Assembly (NCBI GenBank): GCA_002317355.1
Contig: DCJC01000037.1
Coordinates: forward strand, 1 to 51,769
DNA: 51,769 bases
Source: Prevotellaceae bacterium UBA1710
GTDB lineage: Bacteria > Bacteroidota > Bacteroidia > Bacteroidales > Bacteroidaceae
Direction of reading: 5' to 3'
A program made the translations under genes and the position numbers. Positions within the stretch are counted from its first letter, which is position 1, and every line of letters begins with the position of its first letter. The notes under the pieces were generated by a model, which did no database searches, had not been told where the DNA came from, and saw nothing but the letters and a program-made list of their open reading frames with translations. Of the stretch, positions 44,357-51,569 are shown piece after piece.

Positions 44357-45037
44357 CTATATCACTATTATTGTTACAAAGCTTACTAATATTCCAATCA
44401 GATACCCATACACCACTTCGTGAAGGGAATGCTGACGGAGAATCATTCTACCTGTGCCTACTAATCCTGCAATGATGATAACCACACAGAACCACCACAA
44501 AGGATTGAAAGAGAACAATTCGGCAAAGGCAAGCAAACTGCCTGTGATGCCTCCAATGGCTGTGGTGTGGGTAGATATCTTAAACCACACGTTGATGGTG
44601 GCACAGATAATCTGAAGGATGAGTGCTGTTACAACTATCGCACTCATGAAGTGAGGGCAATGGAAGTAATTCAGCAGATAGAAACAAAGGAAATAGCACA
44701 TGATGGAAATCACATAAGGAACCATACGTCCTTCCCTTGTTACAAGTTTCAACATTGACCATCCCTGATATTTTCTATAGAAATGGATGAGCATGGTTGG
44801 TGCAAGAATGGTGCAGAGATAAACCAATGCCAGCACAAAGAGTTTGTAGCTCATTGGCAGAAGATTCAGATAACTGAACGTAAACAACGCTATCATACCT
44901 ACGAGTGGTAGATAGAATGGTGTGAATAGCATTGTCAGCAATCTTGCAGCATTCACAGAAAGTCTTAACATCCTATTCACATTTCTTCGTGAACGGGATG
45001 TACTATTCTGTACTAATATCTGTGATTCTCCTGTCAT
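44357..45037 (-). CDS. PAP2-family membrane phosphatase
   Basis: A 226-residue inner-membrane protein with about six hydrophobic segments and the PAP2 motifs in shortened form: KISTHTTAIGG (equivalent to the SGH motif) and GRMILRQHSLHEVVYGYLIG (Arg and His of the third motif). The first PAP2 motif is weak (EGRMVPY at about 115), so substrate or activity may differ from classic undecaprenyl-pyrophosphate phosphatases. It lies between rpoN (17 bases) and purE (four bases), which implies co-transcription. Confidence 0.85.
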   Translation of the reverse strand: MTGESQILVQNSTSRSRRNVNRMLRLSVNAARLLTMLFTPFYLPLVGMIALFTFSYLNLLPMSYKLFVLALVYLCTILAPTMLIHFYRKYQGWSMLKLVTREGRMVPYVISIMCYFLCFYLLNYFHCPHFMSAIVVTALILQIICATINVWFKISTHTTAIGGITGSLLAFAELFSFNPLWWFCVVIIIAGLVGTGRMILRQHSLHEVVYGYLIGILVSFVTIIVI

Positions 45038-45054
45038 TTTTTTGTAATAGTTTT

Positions 45055-46581
45055 TTATTTTCTCAATCTTGCAACAGGTATTCCTAATGCCTCTCTATAT
45101 TTTGCAACGGTTCTGCGTGCCACAGGGAAACCTTGTTTCTTTAGCTCCTTGGATATGCTATCATCGCTGAGCGGATGCTTTGGATCCTCAGCCTTGACGA
45201 TATCAGAAAGGGCTGCCTTAATCTTGCGATTTGACATTTCCTCCTCGCCAGCAACGCTGAATCCAGAAGAAAAGAAATGTCTCAGTTTGAAGATGCCCCA
45301 AGGCGTTTCTGCGTATTTTGCATTACAGACGCGTGATACCGTACTGACATCCATGCCAATTTTATCAGCAATATCTGTCATTGTCATCGGTACAAGATCT
45401 GACTCATCACCATCCACGAAGTACTTATGCTGCATTTTGATGATTGCCTGCATAGTCAGGGTGAGAGTCTGTCTTCTTCGCTCGATAGCCTCTATGTAGC
45501 CACGTGCTCGCTCAACCTTTTCCTTGGTATAGAGAAGTGCCTCTTTTTCCATGCGATTGAGTGATTTCGGACTATTCTGATAACCAAGCATCTGTTGTTC
45601 AAAGTCGCGTGAAATGAACAGCTGAGGCAGTTCGCCACTATTTAGTGTCATTGTCACTATACCATTCTCATCGGTATCAATGATGAAGTCGGGAGTTACT
45701 TGTTGGGCACTTCTTCCCATTGTCTCGCCAAGCGATGCTCCTGGACGAGGATTCAGTTTCCTGAGTTCCTTGATTACTTCCTCTGCCTCGTATTCTGTCA
45801 CTTTGAGATGCTGACGGATCTTCTCCCAATGCTTCTTTGTGAAGTCGTCGAAGAAATTGCGAATCACCTTTCTCATTCTTCGGGTGAGTCTTGAGTCTTC
45901 GCGTCTTGCTATCTGCAGAAGAAGACATTCCTGAAGAGAACTGGCTCCTATTCCTGCGGGATCAAACCCCTGAAGAATTTGGAGTACACGCTGTACATCC
46001 TTTTCTGTAACATCAAGTCCTTGATAAATTGCGAGGTTATCACTTATGAACGCTACATCAGAACGAAGGAAACCATCATTATCCAAAGAACCGATGAGAT
46101 ACTCCATGATCTGACGTTCATCATCTGTAAGTTCTTCTTCGCTGACCTGCTCCATGAGTTTGTCATAGAAAGAAGCAGTATCGCCATAGACCATCTCTTC
46201 CTGCTCGGCACCAGTCTGATTGCTGTCGCCATAGGCACGATAGTCACTTGCCATACGATCATCCGAGTCAATGCTGTCAAGGGCAGAATCTAAGGCATCC
46301 TCTCTATCTTCGCGTTCTGATTGTGTATCGAAGTCCTCTTCCTCACCATCTGCCATTCCATCACTCTCATTCAGACTGGCATTAGGATCGAGGTTATCAT
46401 TATCATCAGGATTGGCACTCTCAAGAGCAGGATTCTCATAGAGCTCAACCTTGATATTCTCCTCAAGTTGGGCAAGGGGCATCTCCAGCAACTTAACTTG
46501 CAGTAGCTGCTGAGCTGTTAGCCGCTGCTGTTGCTGTTGAATTAGAGCCTGTTCCTGTGTGAGTCTATTTTCGAGTGCCAT
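45055..46581 (-). CDS. rpoN: RNA polymerase sigma-54 factor
   Basis: A 508-residue sigma-54. The Gln-rich activator-contact region I (LTQEQALIQQQQQRLTAQQLLQVKLLEMPLAQL, given here in parts) precedes an acidic region II (about 55-125), the core-binding domain, an HTH and the C-terminal RpoN box ARRTVAKYREALGIPVAR. The start is set at the ATG in MALENRL; two more codons back there is only a TTG. It heads an operon with PAP2, purE, ispG and pyrE. Its leader carries a duplicated promoter segment. Confidence 0.96.
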   Translation of the reverse strand: MALENRLTQEQALIQQQQQRLTAQQLLQVKLLEMPLAQLEENIKVELYENPALESANPDDNDNLDPNASLNESDGMADGEEEDFDTQSEREDREDALDSALDSIDSDDRMASDYRAYGDSNQTGAEQEEMVYGDTASFYDKLMEQVSEEELTDDERQIMEYLIGSLDNDGFLRSDVAFISDNLAIYQGLDVTEKDVQRVLQILQGFDPAGIGASSLQECLLLQIARREDSRLTRRMRKVIRNFFDDFTKKHWEKIRQHLKVTEYEAEEVIKELRKLNPRPGASLGETMGRSAQQVTPDFIIDTDENGIVTMTLNSGELPQLFISRDFEQQMLGYQNSPKSLNRMEKEALLYTKEKVERARGYIEAIERRRQTLTLTMQAIIKMQHKYFVDGDESDLVPMTMTDIADKIGMDVSTVSRVCNAKYAETPWGIFKLRHFFSSGFSVAGEEEMSNRKIKAALSDIVKAEDPKHPLSDDSISKELKKQGFPVARRTVAKYREALGIPVARLRK

Positions 46582-46636
46582 AATCAAAGTGCTGTATGTA
46601 CAGCATCCTTAATATTTATGTGTGTGCTACGAAGCC

Positions 46637-46772
46637 TAAAAAGGCTGGTGCACGTTTATAATTTATTTATAATTTATGAGTGCAACGTGCCTAAGCATCC
46701 TCGCATGAAATAAATAGTGCGAGTCAGCCCCAAAAGGCTGGCGCACGTTTATAATTTATGAGTGCAAAGATA
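46637..46772. repeat. Duplicated rpoN promoter segment
   Basis: AAAAGGCTGGTGCACGTTTA-TAATTTAT...GAGTGCAA at about 46639 is repeated at about 46725 as AAAAGGCTGGCGCACGTTTA-TAATTTATGAGTGCAA. The right copy ends in the leftward -7 box TATCTTTG (46765-46772); the left copy ends in a mutated version (CGTTGCAC), so only one promoter survives. Confidence 0.7.
46765..46772 (-). promoter_or_regulatory. -7 box of the rpoN operon promoter
   Basis: TATCTTTG on the minus strand, 184 bp upstream of the rpoN ATG, predicting a long leader containing the repeat copies. Confidence 0.65.
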
Positions 46773-46834
46773 CTAATTTTATATCTATCCGCAAAATTTT
46801 TGAAGATTAATTTGCAAAATCAGAAAAAAACTAT

Positions 46835-46842
46835 TACCTTTG
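46835..46842 (+). promoter_or_regulatory. -7 box of the tRNA-Leu(CAA) gene
   Basis: TACCTTTG, 12 bp upstream of the mature tRNA 5' end. Confidence 0.75.
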
Positions 46843-46854
46843 CAACCGCTTTCC

Positions 46855-46936
46855 GCCCAGATGTTGGAATCGGTAGACAAGTCGGTCTCAAACACCGATG
46901 CTGAAAGGCGTGCGGGTTCGAGCCCCGCTCTGGGTA
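46855..46936 (+). tRNA. tRNA-Leu(CAA)
   Basis: Folds as a class II tRNA: acceptor arms GCCCAGA/TCTGGGT, D-arm with GGAATCGGTAGAC, anticodon stem TCGGT/ACCGA around the loop CTCAAAC (anticodon CAA, leucine), a variable arm, and a T-arm with GGGTTCGAGCCCC. The CCA end is not encoded. No intron. It has its own promoter and is followed by a terminator. Confidence 0.95.
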
Positions 46937-46952
46937 CGATAAGAAAGAAATG

Positions 46953-46990
46953 CCCCTTGTGAATCACTTGATTTGCAAGGGGATTTTTGT
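46953..46990 (+). terminator. Terminator of tRNA-Leu(CAA)
   Basis: CCCCTTG pairs with CAAGGGG, followed by ATTTTTG. Confidence 0.85.
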
Positions 46991-47209
46991 TTGGTAAAGG
47001 TTTGAGAATATCAAAATCTTTTATTGCGCAATTCATCTTCCATTTCAAGGAAAGAGAATTGTGAAGATTTTTTTTGAAATCGCAATCGAAGTAAATGATC
47101 CTGTGATTGCAATTTGACATTCTTTCTAGGTTTTTTCATTTGTGCCTTTGGTTGACATTGCTGTGATAAAAGAAAGCAGATTTTTCCTGATTATCATAAT
47201 CTGGAAAAA

Positions 47210-47368
47210 GGAAAAATCGAACAATTCCTCCTCGGAAAGGCGATGTGATACCCCTAAAACTCCCATTTTTCGCCCATAATAGAAATGGGAGTCACATAGG
47301 AATCATATAGGAACTACATAGGAGGAGAATAGAAAGCACTTGGTGATACGGAAAAATCGAACAATTCC
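47210..47368. repeat. Direct repeat GGAAAAATCGAACAATTCC flanking a CATAGGA block
   Basis: The identical 19-mer occurs at 47210-47228 and 47350-47368. Between them lies a copy of the AGGAATCATATAGGAACTAC / CATAGGAGGA repeat (47283-47330), inverted relative to the copies near 6700 and 34830. No coding potential. Confidence 0.85.
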
Positions 47369-47445
47369 ATTTGTGCGACTCGTAGTGTATTCTTCTTTTT
47401 TTTGTTCCGCTGTCGATAGGTAGTGCGTCATAATATAAACCTATC

Positions 47446-47526
47446 AAAGTCCCATTAAACTCCCATTAAAGTCCCATTGAACTCCCATTAAACTTTAATT
47501 TAATCGGAGTTTAATGGGTGTTTAAT
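47446..47526. repeat. Palindromic tandem array of CTCCCATTAAA units
   Basis: Four units of (AG/AC)TCCCATT(A/G)A followed by GGAGTTTAATGGGTGTTTAAT in the opposite sense. Same build as the ACTCCATCG array at 6510 but with a different unit. With the preceding element it is all that is recognisable in the 845-bp spacer 46990-47834, apart from the tRNA promoter. Confidence 0.8.
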
Positions 47527-47798
47527 TGTTGTTGTATTGTAAGTTTAACGAGGGCATCACGAACTCATGACGATGTGGAAAAATAGGAGAGTTGATGGTT
47601 CCGTGATTTTTGTTGTTTGCTGTGTCTATATAAAATAATGTTTGATAACTCTAGATTCCGAAATAACCTTCATATAATACTGGAACTATAGTGAGAGGCA
47701 TGGAATTCTTGGCTTGAATGATTAGCTTGAATTACTAAAAAAAAGTTAAGAAACAAGGATTTGTTCGTGCTCTATTCTTTTTTTTAGCATAAAAGCAG

Positions 47799-47806
47799 TA
47801 CCTTTG
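47799..47806 (+). promoter_or_regulatory. -7 box of the split tRNA-Leu(UAA) gene
   Basis: TACCTTTG, identical to the box ahead of tRNA-Leu(CAA), 28 bp upstream of the 5' exon. Confidence 0.75.
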
Positions 47807-47869
47807 CATCCGATTTGTTCGAAACTGTCCACAAGCCGCAATGGTGGAATTGGTAGACACGAGGGACTT

Positions 47870-48557
47870 TAACGGGTTCTCGATAATGAAAAGATCAAAA
47901 GAAGAATACGAAGAAGCAGTAAGAAATTCTTTCAGTATTGCCTCTGTCTGTAGATATCTTGGGATTAAGCCTACTGGCGGAAATTACAGGATTATTCACA
48001 AAGCGATAGAGGAATTTGAACTTGATACTGCGCATTTCACTGGTCAAGGTTGGAATGTAGGTCTTAAGTTTAATCCGAAGAGTGTGACTGAATTGAAGGA
48101 TATTCTTGTAAAGGATTCCTTCTATCAAAGTTTCAAACTCAAGAACAGACTTTTGAAAGAAGGTTTGAAGGAACGAAAGTGCGAATGCTGTGGACTTGAA
48201 AAATGGCAAGGTGTTGCTATTCCTTTGGAGTTGCATCATGCAAATGGCGACAACAGAGACAACAGAATAGAAAACCTTAAGCTTCTTTGTCCAAATTGTC
48301 ATGCGTTGACAGAGAATTATCGGGGACTAAACAAGAGTGCACATCAGGAAACTGGTGGTGTAGAATTGCCCTAACAAACAGAAACCTCGTTTATGGTGAC
48401 ATAGACTTTGGCGATGGCTCACTAAGTTCAGCTTAGGCTGATAAATGGCGTAGAGACTATACAGGCAACACCTAAATCCGTAAGGACATGGTGAAGAAAT
48501 AGTCCAGACTACAACATCTCAAACGGAGATGGTCTGTGTAAAAGCAGGAGTAGTAAG
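47870..48557 (+). mobile_element. Group I self-splicing intron in tRNA-Leu(UAA)
   Basis: A 688-bp intron. P1 forms between the exon end GGGACUU and the internal guide GGGUUCU (47874-47880) across the loop UAAC, placing the expected U-G pair at the 5' splice site. The intron ends in G (48557). The core signatures are visible: an R-like segment GCGTAGAGACTATACAGG (48448-48465) and an S-like segment GAAGAAATAGTCC (48493-48505), with P7 formed by GACTAT (48455-48460) and ATAGTC (48499-48504). P8 is the CACC/GGTG hairpin between them, and P9 is CAGAC...ATCTC/GAGAT...GTCTG after S. The HNH gene fills the region between P1 and the core. Subclass not assigned. Confidence 0.9.
47886..48374 (+). CDS. 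HNH homing endonuclease encoded in the intron
   Basis: A 162-residue HNH endonuclease expected to cut intron-lacking tRNA-Leu genes and so spread the intron. The N-terminal region (EEAVRNSFSIASVCRYLGI, then PTGGNYRIIHKAIEEF and HFTGQGWNVG) is a helix-turn-helix-like DNA-binding part seen in this HNH group. The C-terminal HNH/zinc domain has Cys99-x-x-Cys102, His117-His118 in LELHHANGDNRDNRIENL, and CPNCHAL (Cys135, Cys138, His139). The start is the ATG at 47886, six bases after the intron's guide sequence; the frame continues upstream into the tRNA exon but that part cannot belong to the protein. The ORF ends close to where the ribozyme core begins and appears intact. Confidence 0.9.
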   Translation: MKRSKEEYEEAVRNSFSIASVCRYLGIKPTGGNYRIIHKAIEEFELDTAHFTGQGWNVGLKFNPKSVTELKDILVKDSFYQSFKLKNRLLKEGLKERKCECCGLEKWQGVAIPLELHHANGDNRDNRIENLKLLCPNCHALTENYRGLNKSAHQETGGVELP

Positions 48558-48670
48558 AAAATCCCTTGACCCGAAACGGTCGTGCGGGTTCGAGTCCCGC
48601 TCGCGGCACAATTGCAAATATCCCTGATCCTAAACATTCAGGTAAACATCACCTTATTATAAAAAAGAGA

Positions 48671-50350
48671 ATGAAAAGTAATCTCATTAGCAGAATAGCT
48701 GTCATTGCACTTGGTGTAGTGGCATTTTCTTCGTGTTCAAAGAAACTCGGCCCTTTGACAGCTGACAATTTTAATGTAGATCCAGAGCCACTTGAGCTCG
48801 TGGGCTCACAGGTTCCTGTTACTATCAACGGTACTTTCCCAGAGAAGTATATGCATAAGAAGGCTGTCATCACAGTTACTCCAGAGCTTCGTAATGCTAC
48901 TGGTAAGGTGCTTCGTGGTGAAGGCCAGACTTTCCAGGGCGAGAAGGTATTGGGCAATGACCAGTCTATCTCTTATCTCCTTGGCGGTCGCTATACAATG
49001 CGTGACGCTTTCGATTATACTGATGATATGCATAAGTCAGAACTCTATCTAACTTTTGCTGCTCGTATCGGTAAGAAGATCGTTAGCGTACCTGACGTAA
49101 AGGTTGGTACTGGTGTAATCGCAACTGCAGGTCTTTACAAGCAGGCACTTGTTCAGGGTGGTGGTATCATCGCTCCTGATACATTCCAGCGTGTTCGTAA
49201 GGCTAAGCAGGAAGCAAGCATCATGTTCCTTATCAATCAGGCAACACTTCGTCAGAGTGAGTTGAAGAATAACTCTGTACAGGAGTTCGTTAAGCTTCTC
49301 CAGAGCATCAATGCTGATGCAAAGAGATATAATCTCGGTGATATCGAGGTAAAGGCTTACGCTTCTCCAGATGGTGGCCAGAAGGTAAACGAGAAGCTCG
49401 CTGTAAAGCGTCAGAGCGTATCTGAGGATTATGTTGATGAGCAGCTCAAGAAGACAAATCTCGCAACAAGCGTAACAGGCGAATATACAGCACAGGACTG
49501 GGAAGGCTTCCAGCAGCTCGTTGCTGCAAGCAACATCCAGGATAAGGAGCTCATCCTTCGCGTGCTCAATATGTATAAGGATCCAGAAGAGCGTGAGGAG
49601 CAGATCAAGCACCTCAGCCTTGGTTTCCAGGATCTCACAAAGCAGATTCTTCCACAGCTTCGTCGTGCTCGTATGATCATCAACTATGAGGCAGTTGGTC
49701 GTAGCGATGAGGAGATTGCTGCTGATTATGCAACAAAGCCAGATTCACTTAGCGTAGATGAGATTCTCTACTATGCAAGTACTATAGATAACATGGATCA
49801 GAAGGAGGCTATCTATAAGAAGTGTGCTCAGATCTATCCAAACGACTATCGTGCATTCAACAACGTTGCTGCATGTGAGTTCGCTAAGAACAACGATGCA
49901 GAGGTACGTGCATGGGTAAACAAGACTCTTCAGGTGAACCCTCGTGCTGCTGAGTGTCAGTCAAATCTTGCTCTCGTAGAGCTTAAGAATGGCAACCTCA
50001 AGGAGGCTGAGGCTTATATGGCAAAGGCTGGTAGCTCAAACGACATCAACCGTGTTCAGGGTGCTATCAACTTCGTAAAGGGTAACTACAAGCAGGCAGC
50101 TGCTGATTATAAGGGTGTAGTAAACAACATGGCTGGTTTGGCATCAATCATGGCTGGCGACTACTCTCAGGGTCGTGCTACATTCAAGGCAATCAAGAAT
50201 CCAGATGCAATGACAAGTTATCTGCACTCTATTTGCTGCTATCGTGAGGGTAGTGTGTTCTCTGGAACAGACCTCCTCAAGGATGCTCTGCAGAAGGATC
50301 CAAGTCTTAAGGCTTATGCAGATGAGGATTTGGAGTTCACTGGCGAGTAA
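48671..50350 (+). CDS. OmpA/TPR-containing outer-membrane lipoprotein
   Basis: A 559-residue lipoprotein. The start is MKSNLISRIAVIALGVVAFS, with lipobox FSSC (about residue 21); a longer frame begins inside the tRNA and is rejected. After an N-terminal beta domain (about 30-190) comes an OmpA-like segment (about 235-310) with IEVKAYASPDGGQKVNEKLA and a following KRQSVSEDYV helix, the usual peptidoglycan-binding layout, then TPR-like helices (about 400-540: RAFNNVAACEFAKNN, AAECQSNLALVELKNGNLKEA). It probably links outer membrane and wall or acts as an assembly scaffold. It is translated in tandem with the next gene. Confidence 0.85.
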   Translation: MKSNLISRIAVIALGVVAFSSCSKKLGPLTADNFNVDPEPLELVGSQVPVTINGTFPEKYMHKKAVITVTPELRNATGKVLRGEGQTFQGEKVLGNDQSISYLLGGRYTMRDAFDYTDDMHKSELYLTFAARIGKKIVSVPDVKVGTGVIATAGLYKQALVQGGGIIAPDTFQRVRKAKQEASIMFLINQATLRQSELKNNSVQEFVKLLQSINADAKRYNLGDIEVKAYASPDGGQKVNEKLAVKRQSVSEDYVDEQLKKTNLATSVTGEYTAQDWEGFQQLVAASNIQDKELILRVLNMYKDPEEREEQIKHLSLGFQDLTKQILPQLRRARMIINYEAVGRSDEEIAADYATKPDSLSVDEILYYASTIDNMDQKEAIYKKCAQIYPNDYRAFNNVAACEFAKNNDAEVRAWVNKTLQVNPRAAECQSNLALVELKNGNLKEAEAYMAKAGSSNDINRVQGAINFVKGNYKQAAADYKGVVNNMAGLASIMAGDYSQGRATFKAIKNPDAMTSYLHSICCYREGSVFSGTDLLKDALQKDPSLKAYADEDLEFTGE

Positions 50351-51341
50351 AATCGCCTTAGTGAGCTGTCTGGTGCTGGCACTTTTCTCGTGTGGAACAG
50401 ACAGGCATCATTTTGCTCTTGAGGGACATTTCCTCAAGATGAACCAAGGAACCTTCTTCGTGTATAGTCCTGATGGCGTTATTTCAGGAATAGACACCAT
50501 TCGTGTGCAAGGCGGACGTTTTGCCTACGAGATTCCTTGCGAGCAGGAAGGCACAATCGTGATTGTACTTCCGAATTTCTCGGAGATTCCAGTCTTTGTA
50601 GAGCCAGGTCAGAGTGTTGACATAAGTGCTGATGCCTCTCATATCAAGGATATTGAGGTAAAAGGTACAGATGCCAACGATAGGATGACCGAGTGGAGAA
50701 AGAATACCTCTTCACAATCTCCAGAAGGCTTGAAAAAGCAGGCAGAGCAATTCATAAAGGATAATCCTTCGTCCATCATCAGTAGATGGCTTCTCAGGAA
50801 GTACTTTCTTGCGACCGCAAAGCCTGATTATAAGAAGGCTAAGGAACTTGTAAAGCTTATTGAGAAGAATACTGACAAACAGGGTTCGATAATGCGACTT
50901 GTCGTTGGGCTCGAGAATCCTTCCTTGCAAGTTGGTGATATGCTTCCTGCTTTCAATTCAACAGATCTTCAGGGAAACAAGGTTCTGGCTTCAGATTATC
51001 GCCTTGGAAAGACCGTGATACTCGTTTGGGCTTCATGGGATTATGAAGGCATGAGCATCACAAGACGTGTGATGTCGAAGATCAATGACATGAAGGCTCA
51101 GCAGAAGGAAACTCCTAAGGTGCTTGGAGTTTGTATTGATGCTTCTGTGATTGATGCAAAAAGATCTGTAGGCAGCGATACTACATCATACACGACAATA
51201 TGTGATGGAAAGATGTGGGATTCGCCTGCAGTGAAAGCTTTAGGCTGCACGATGGTGCCTGATAATTATGTCCTTGAGAATGGCAAAGTGAAGGCTTGTC
51301 ATCTTGGTACGGATGAGTTGATGAAACAGCTCGACCGTTAG
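50322..51341 (+). CDS. Thioredoxin-fold lipoprotein (DUF4369-like) without the CxxC motif
   Basis: About 340 residues. The likely start (ATG at 50322, or 50316) overlaps the end of the TPR gene by 29-35 bases and gives a lipoprotein signal with lipobox LFSC. An N-terminal DUF4369-like beta domain (FALEGHFLKMNQGTFFVYS, about 30-120) precedes a thioredoxin/AhpC-TSA-like domain from about 205. At the usual active site the sequence reads VILVWASWDYEGMSI, so both catalytic cysteines are missing. The protein is therefore unlikely to be a disulfide oxidoreductase; a structural or binding role is more plausible. Confidence 0.82.
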   Translation: MRIWSSLASKIALVSCLVLALFSCGTDRHHFALEGHFLKMNQGTFFVYSPDGVISGIDTIRVQGGRFAYEIPCEQEGTIVIVLPNFSEIPVFVEPGQSVDISADASHIKDIEVKGTDANDRMTEWRKNTSSQSPEGLKKQAEQFIKDNPSSIISRWLLRKYFLATAKPDYKKAKELVKLIEKNTDKQGSIMRLVVGLENPSLQVGDMLPAFNSTDLQGNKVLASDYRLGKTVILVWASWDYEGMSITRRVMSKINDMKAQQKETPKVLGVCIDASVIDAKRSVGSDTTSYTTICDGKMWDSPAVKALGCTMVPDNYVLENGKVKACHLGTDELMKQLDR

Positions 51342-51446
51342 AAATATCGAAAATTTTGTTGATAGATTGTAAACTGAATATTACAAACACGTCACAAATT
51401 GTTAGCGATAACATAGATATTGGAAAAATTATTGTTGAAAAATATT

Positions 51447-51487
51447 AATTCTTGGCGAAAACTTTTTGCCAAGAATTATTTTTTTTG
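51447..51487 (+). terminator. Hairpin with T tract between the thioredoxin-fold gene and pckA
   Basis: AATTCTTGGC pairs perfectly with GCCAAGAATT across an 11-base loop, followed by ATTTTTTTTG. It directly precedes the pckA -7 box, so its T tract may also form part of that promoter. Confidence 0.8.
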
Positions 51488-51495
51488 TACCTTTG
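51488..51495 (+). promoter_or_regulatory. -7 box of the pckA promoter
   Basis: TACCTTTG, 75 bp upstream of the pckA start codon and directly after the terminator T tract. Confidence 0.75.
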
Positions 51496-51569
51496 TCGGC
51501 AAATCAGGAAATTGAAAAGACTGTATTTACAAGTTTAATCACTTTTTTAAAATAATAGAATAACAAAAA

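Larger units (their letters stand above)
47835..48608 (+). tRNA. tRNA-Leu(UAA), interrupted by a group I intron in the anticodon loop
   Basis: Exon 1 is 47835-47869 (GCCGCAA ... AGGGACTT) and exon 2 is 48558-48608 (AAAATCCCTTG ... GCGGCA). Joining them gives an 86-nt class II tRNA with loop CTTAAAA, anticodon TAA, variable arm GACC/GGTC and a T-arm with GCGGGTTCGAGTCCCGC. The acceptor stem pairs except for an A-C mismatch at positions 6 and 67. CCA is not encoded. The intron lies between bases 34 and 35 of the anticodon region, the site used by the known tRNA-Leu(UAA) introns of cyanobacteria and plastids. No uninterrupted copy is present in this window. Confidence 0.93.

Noticed and set aside
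46785..47120. A 111-codon minus-strand frame containing RAGLEPARLSASVFE-like sequence
   Set aside because: It is the antisense translation of the tRNA-Leu(CAA) gene and its terminator, a well-known false gene.
47446..47526. CRISPR array or replication-origin iterons
   Set aside because: Units are short and palindromically arranged with no spacers, and no replication initiator gene is nearby.
47841..47885. N-terminal extension of the HNH protein (MVELVDTRDF...)
   Set aside because: It is read from the tRNA exon and the P1 guide; the ATG at 47886 inside the intron is the credible start.
48566..48670. 35-codon N-terminal extension of the OmpA/TPR lipoprotein
   Set aside because: It is translated from the tRNA 3' exon; the signal peptide and lipobox begin at the ATG at 48671.
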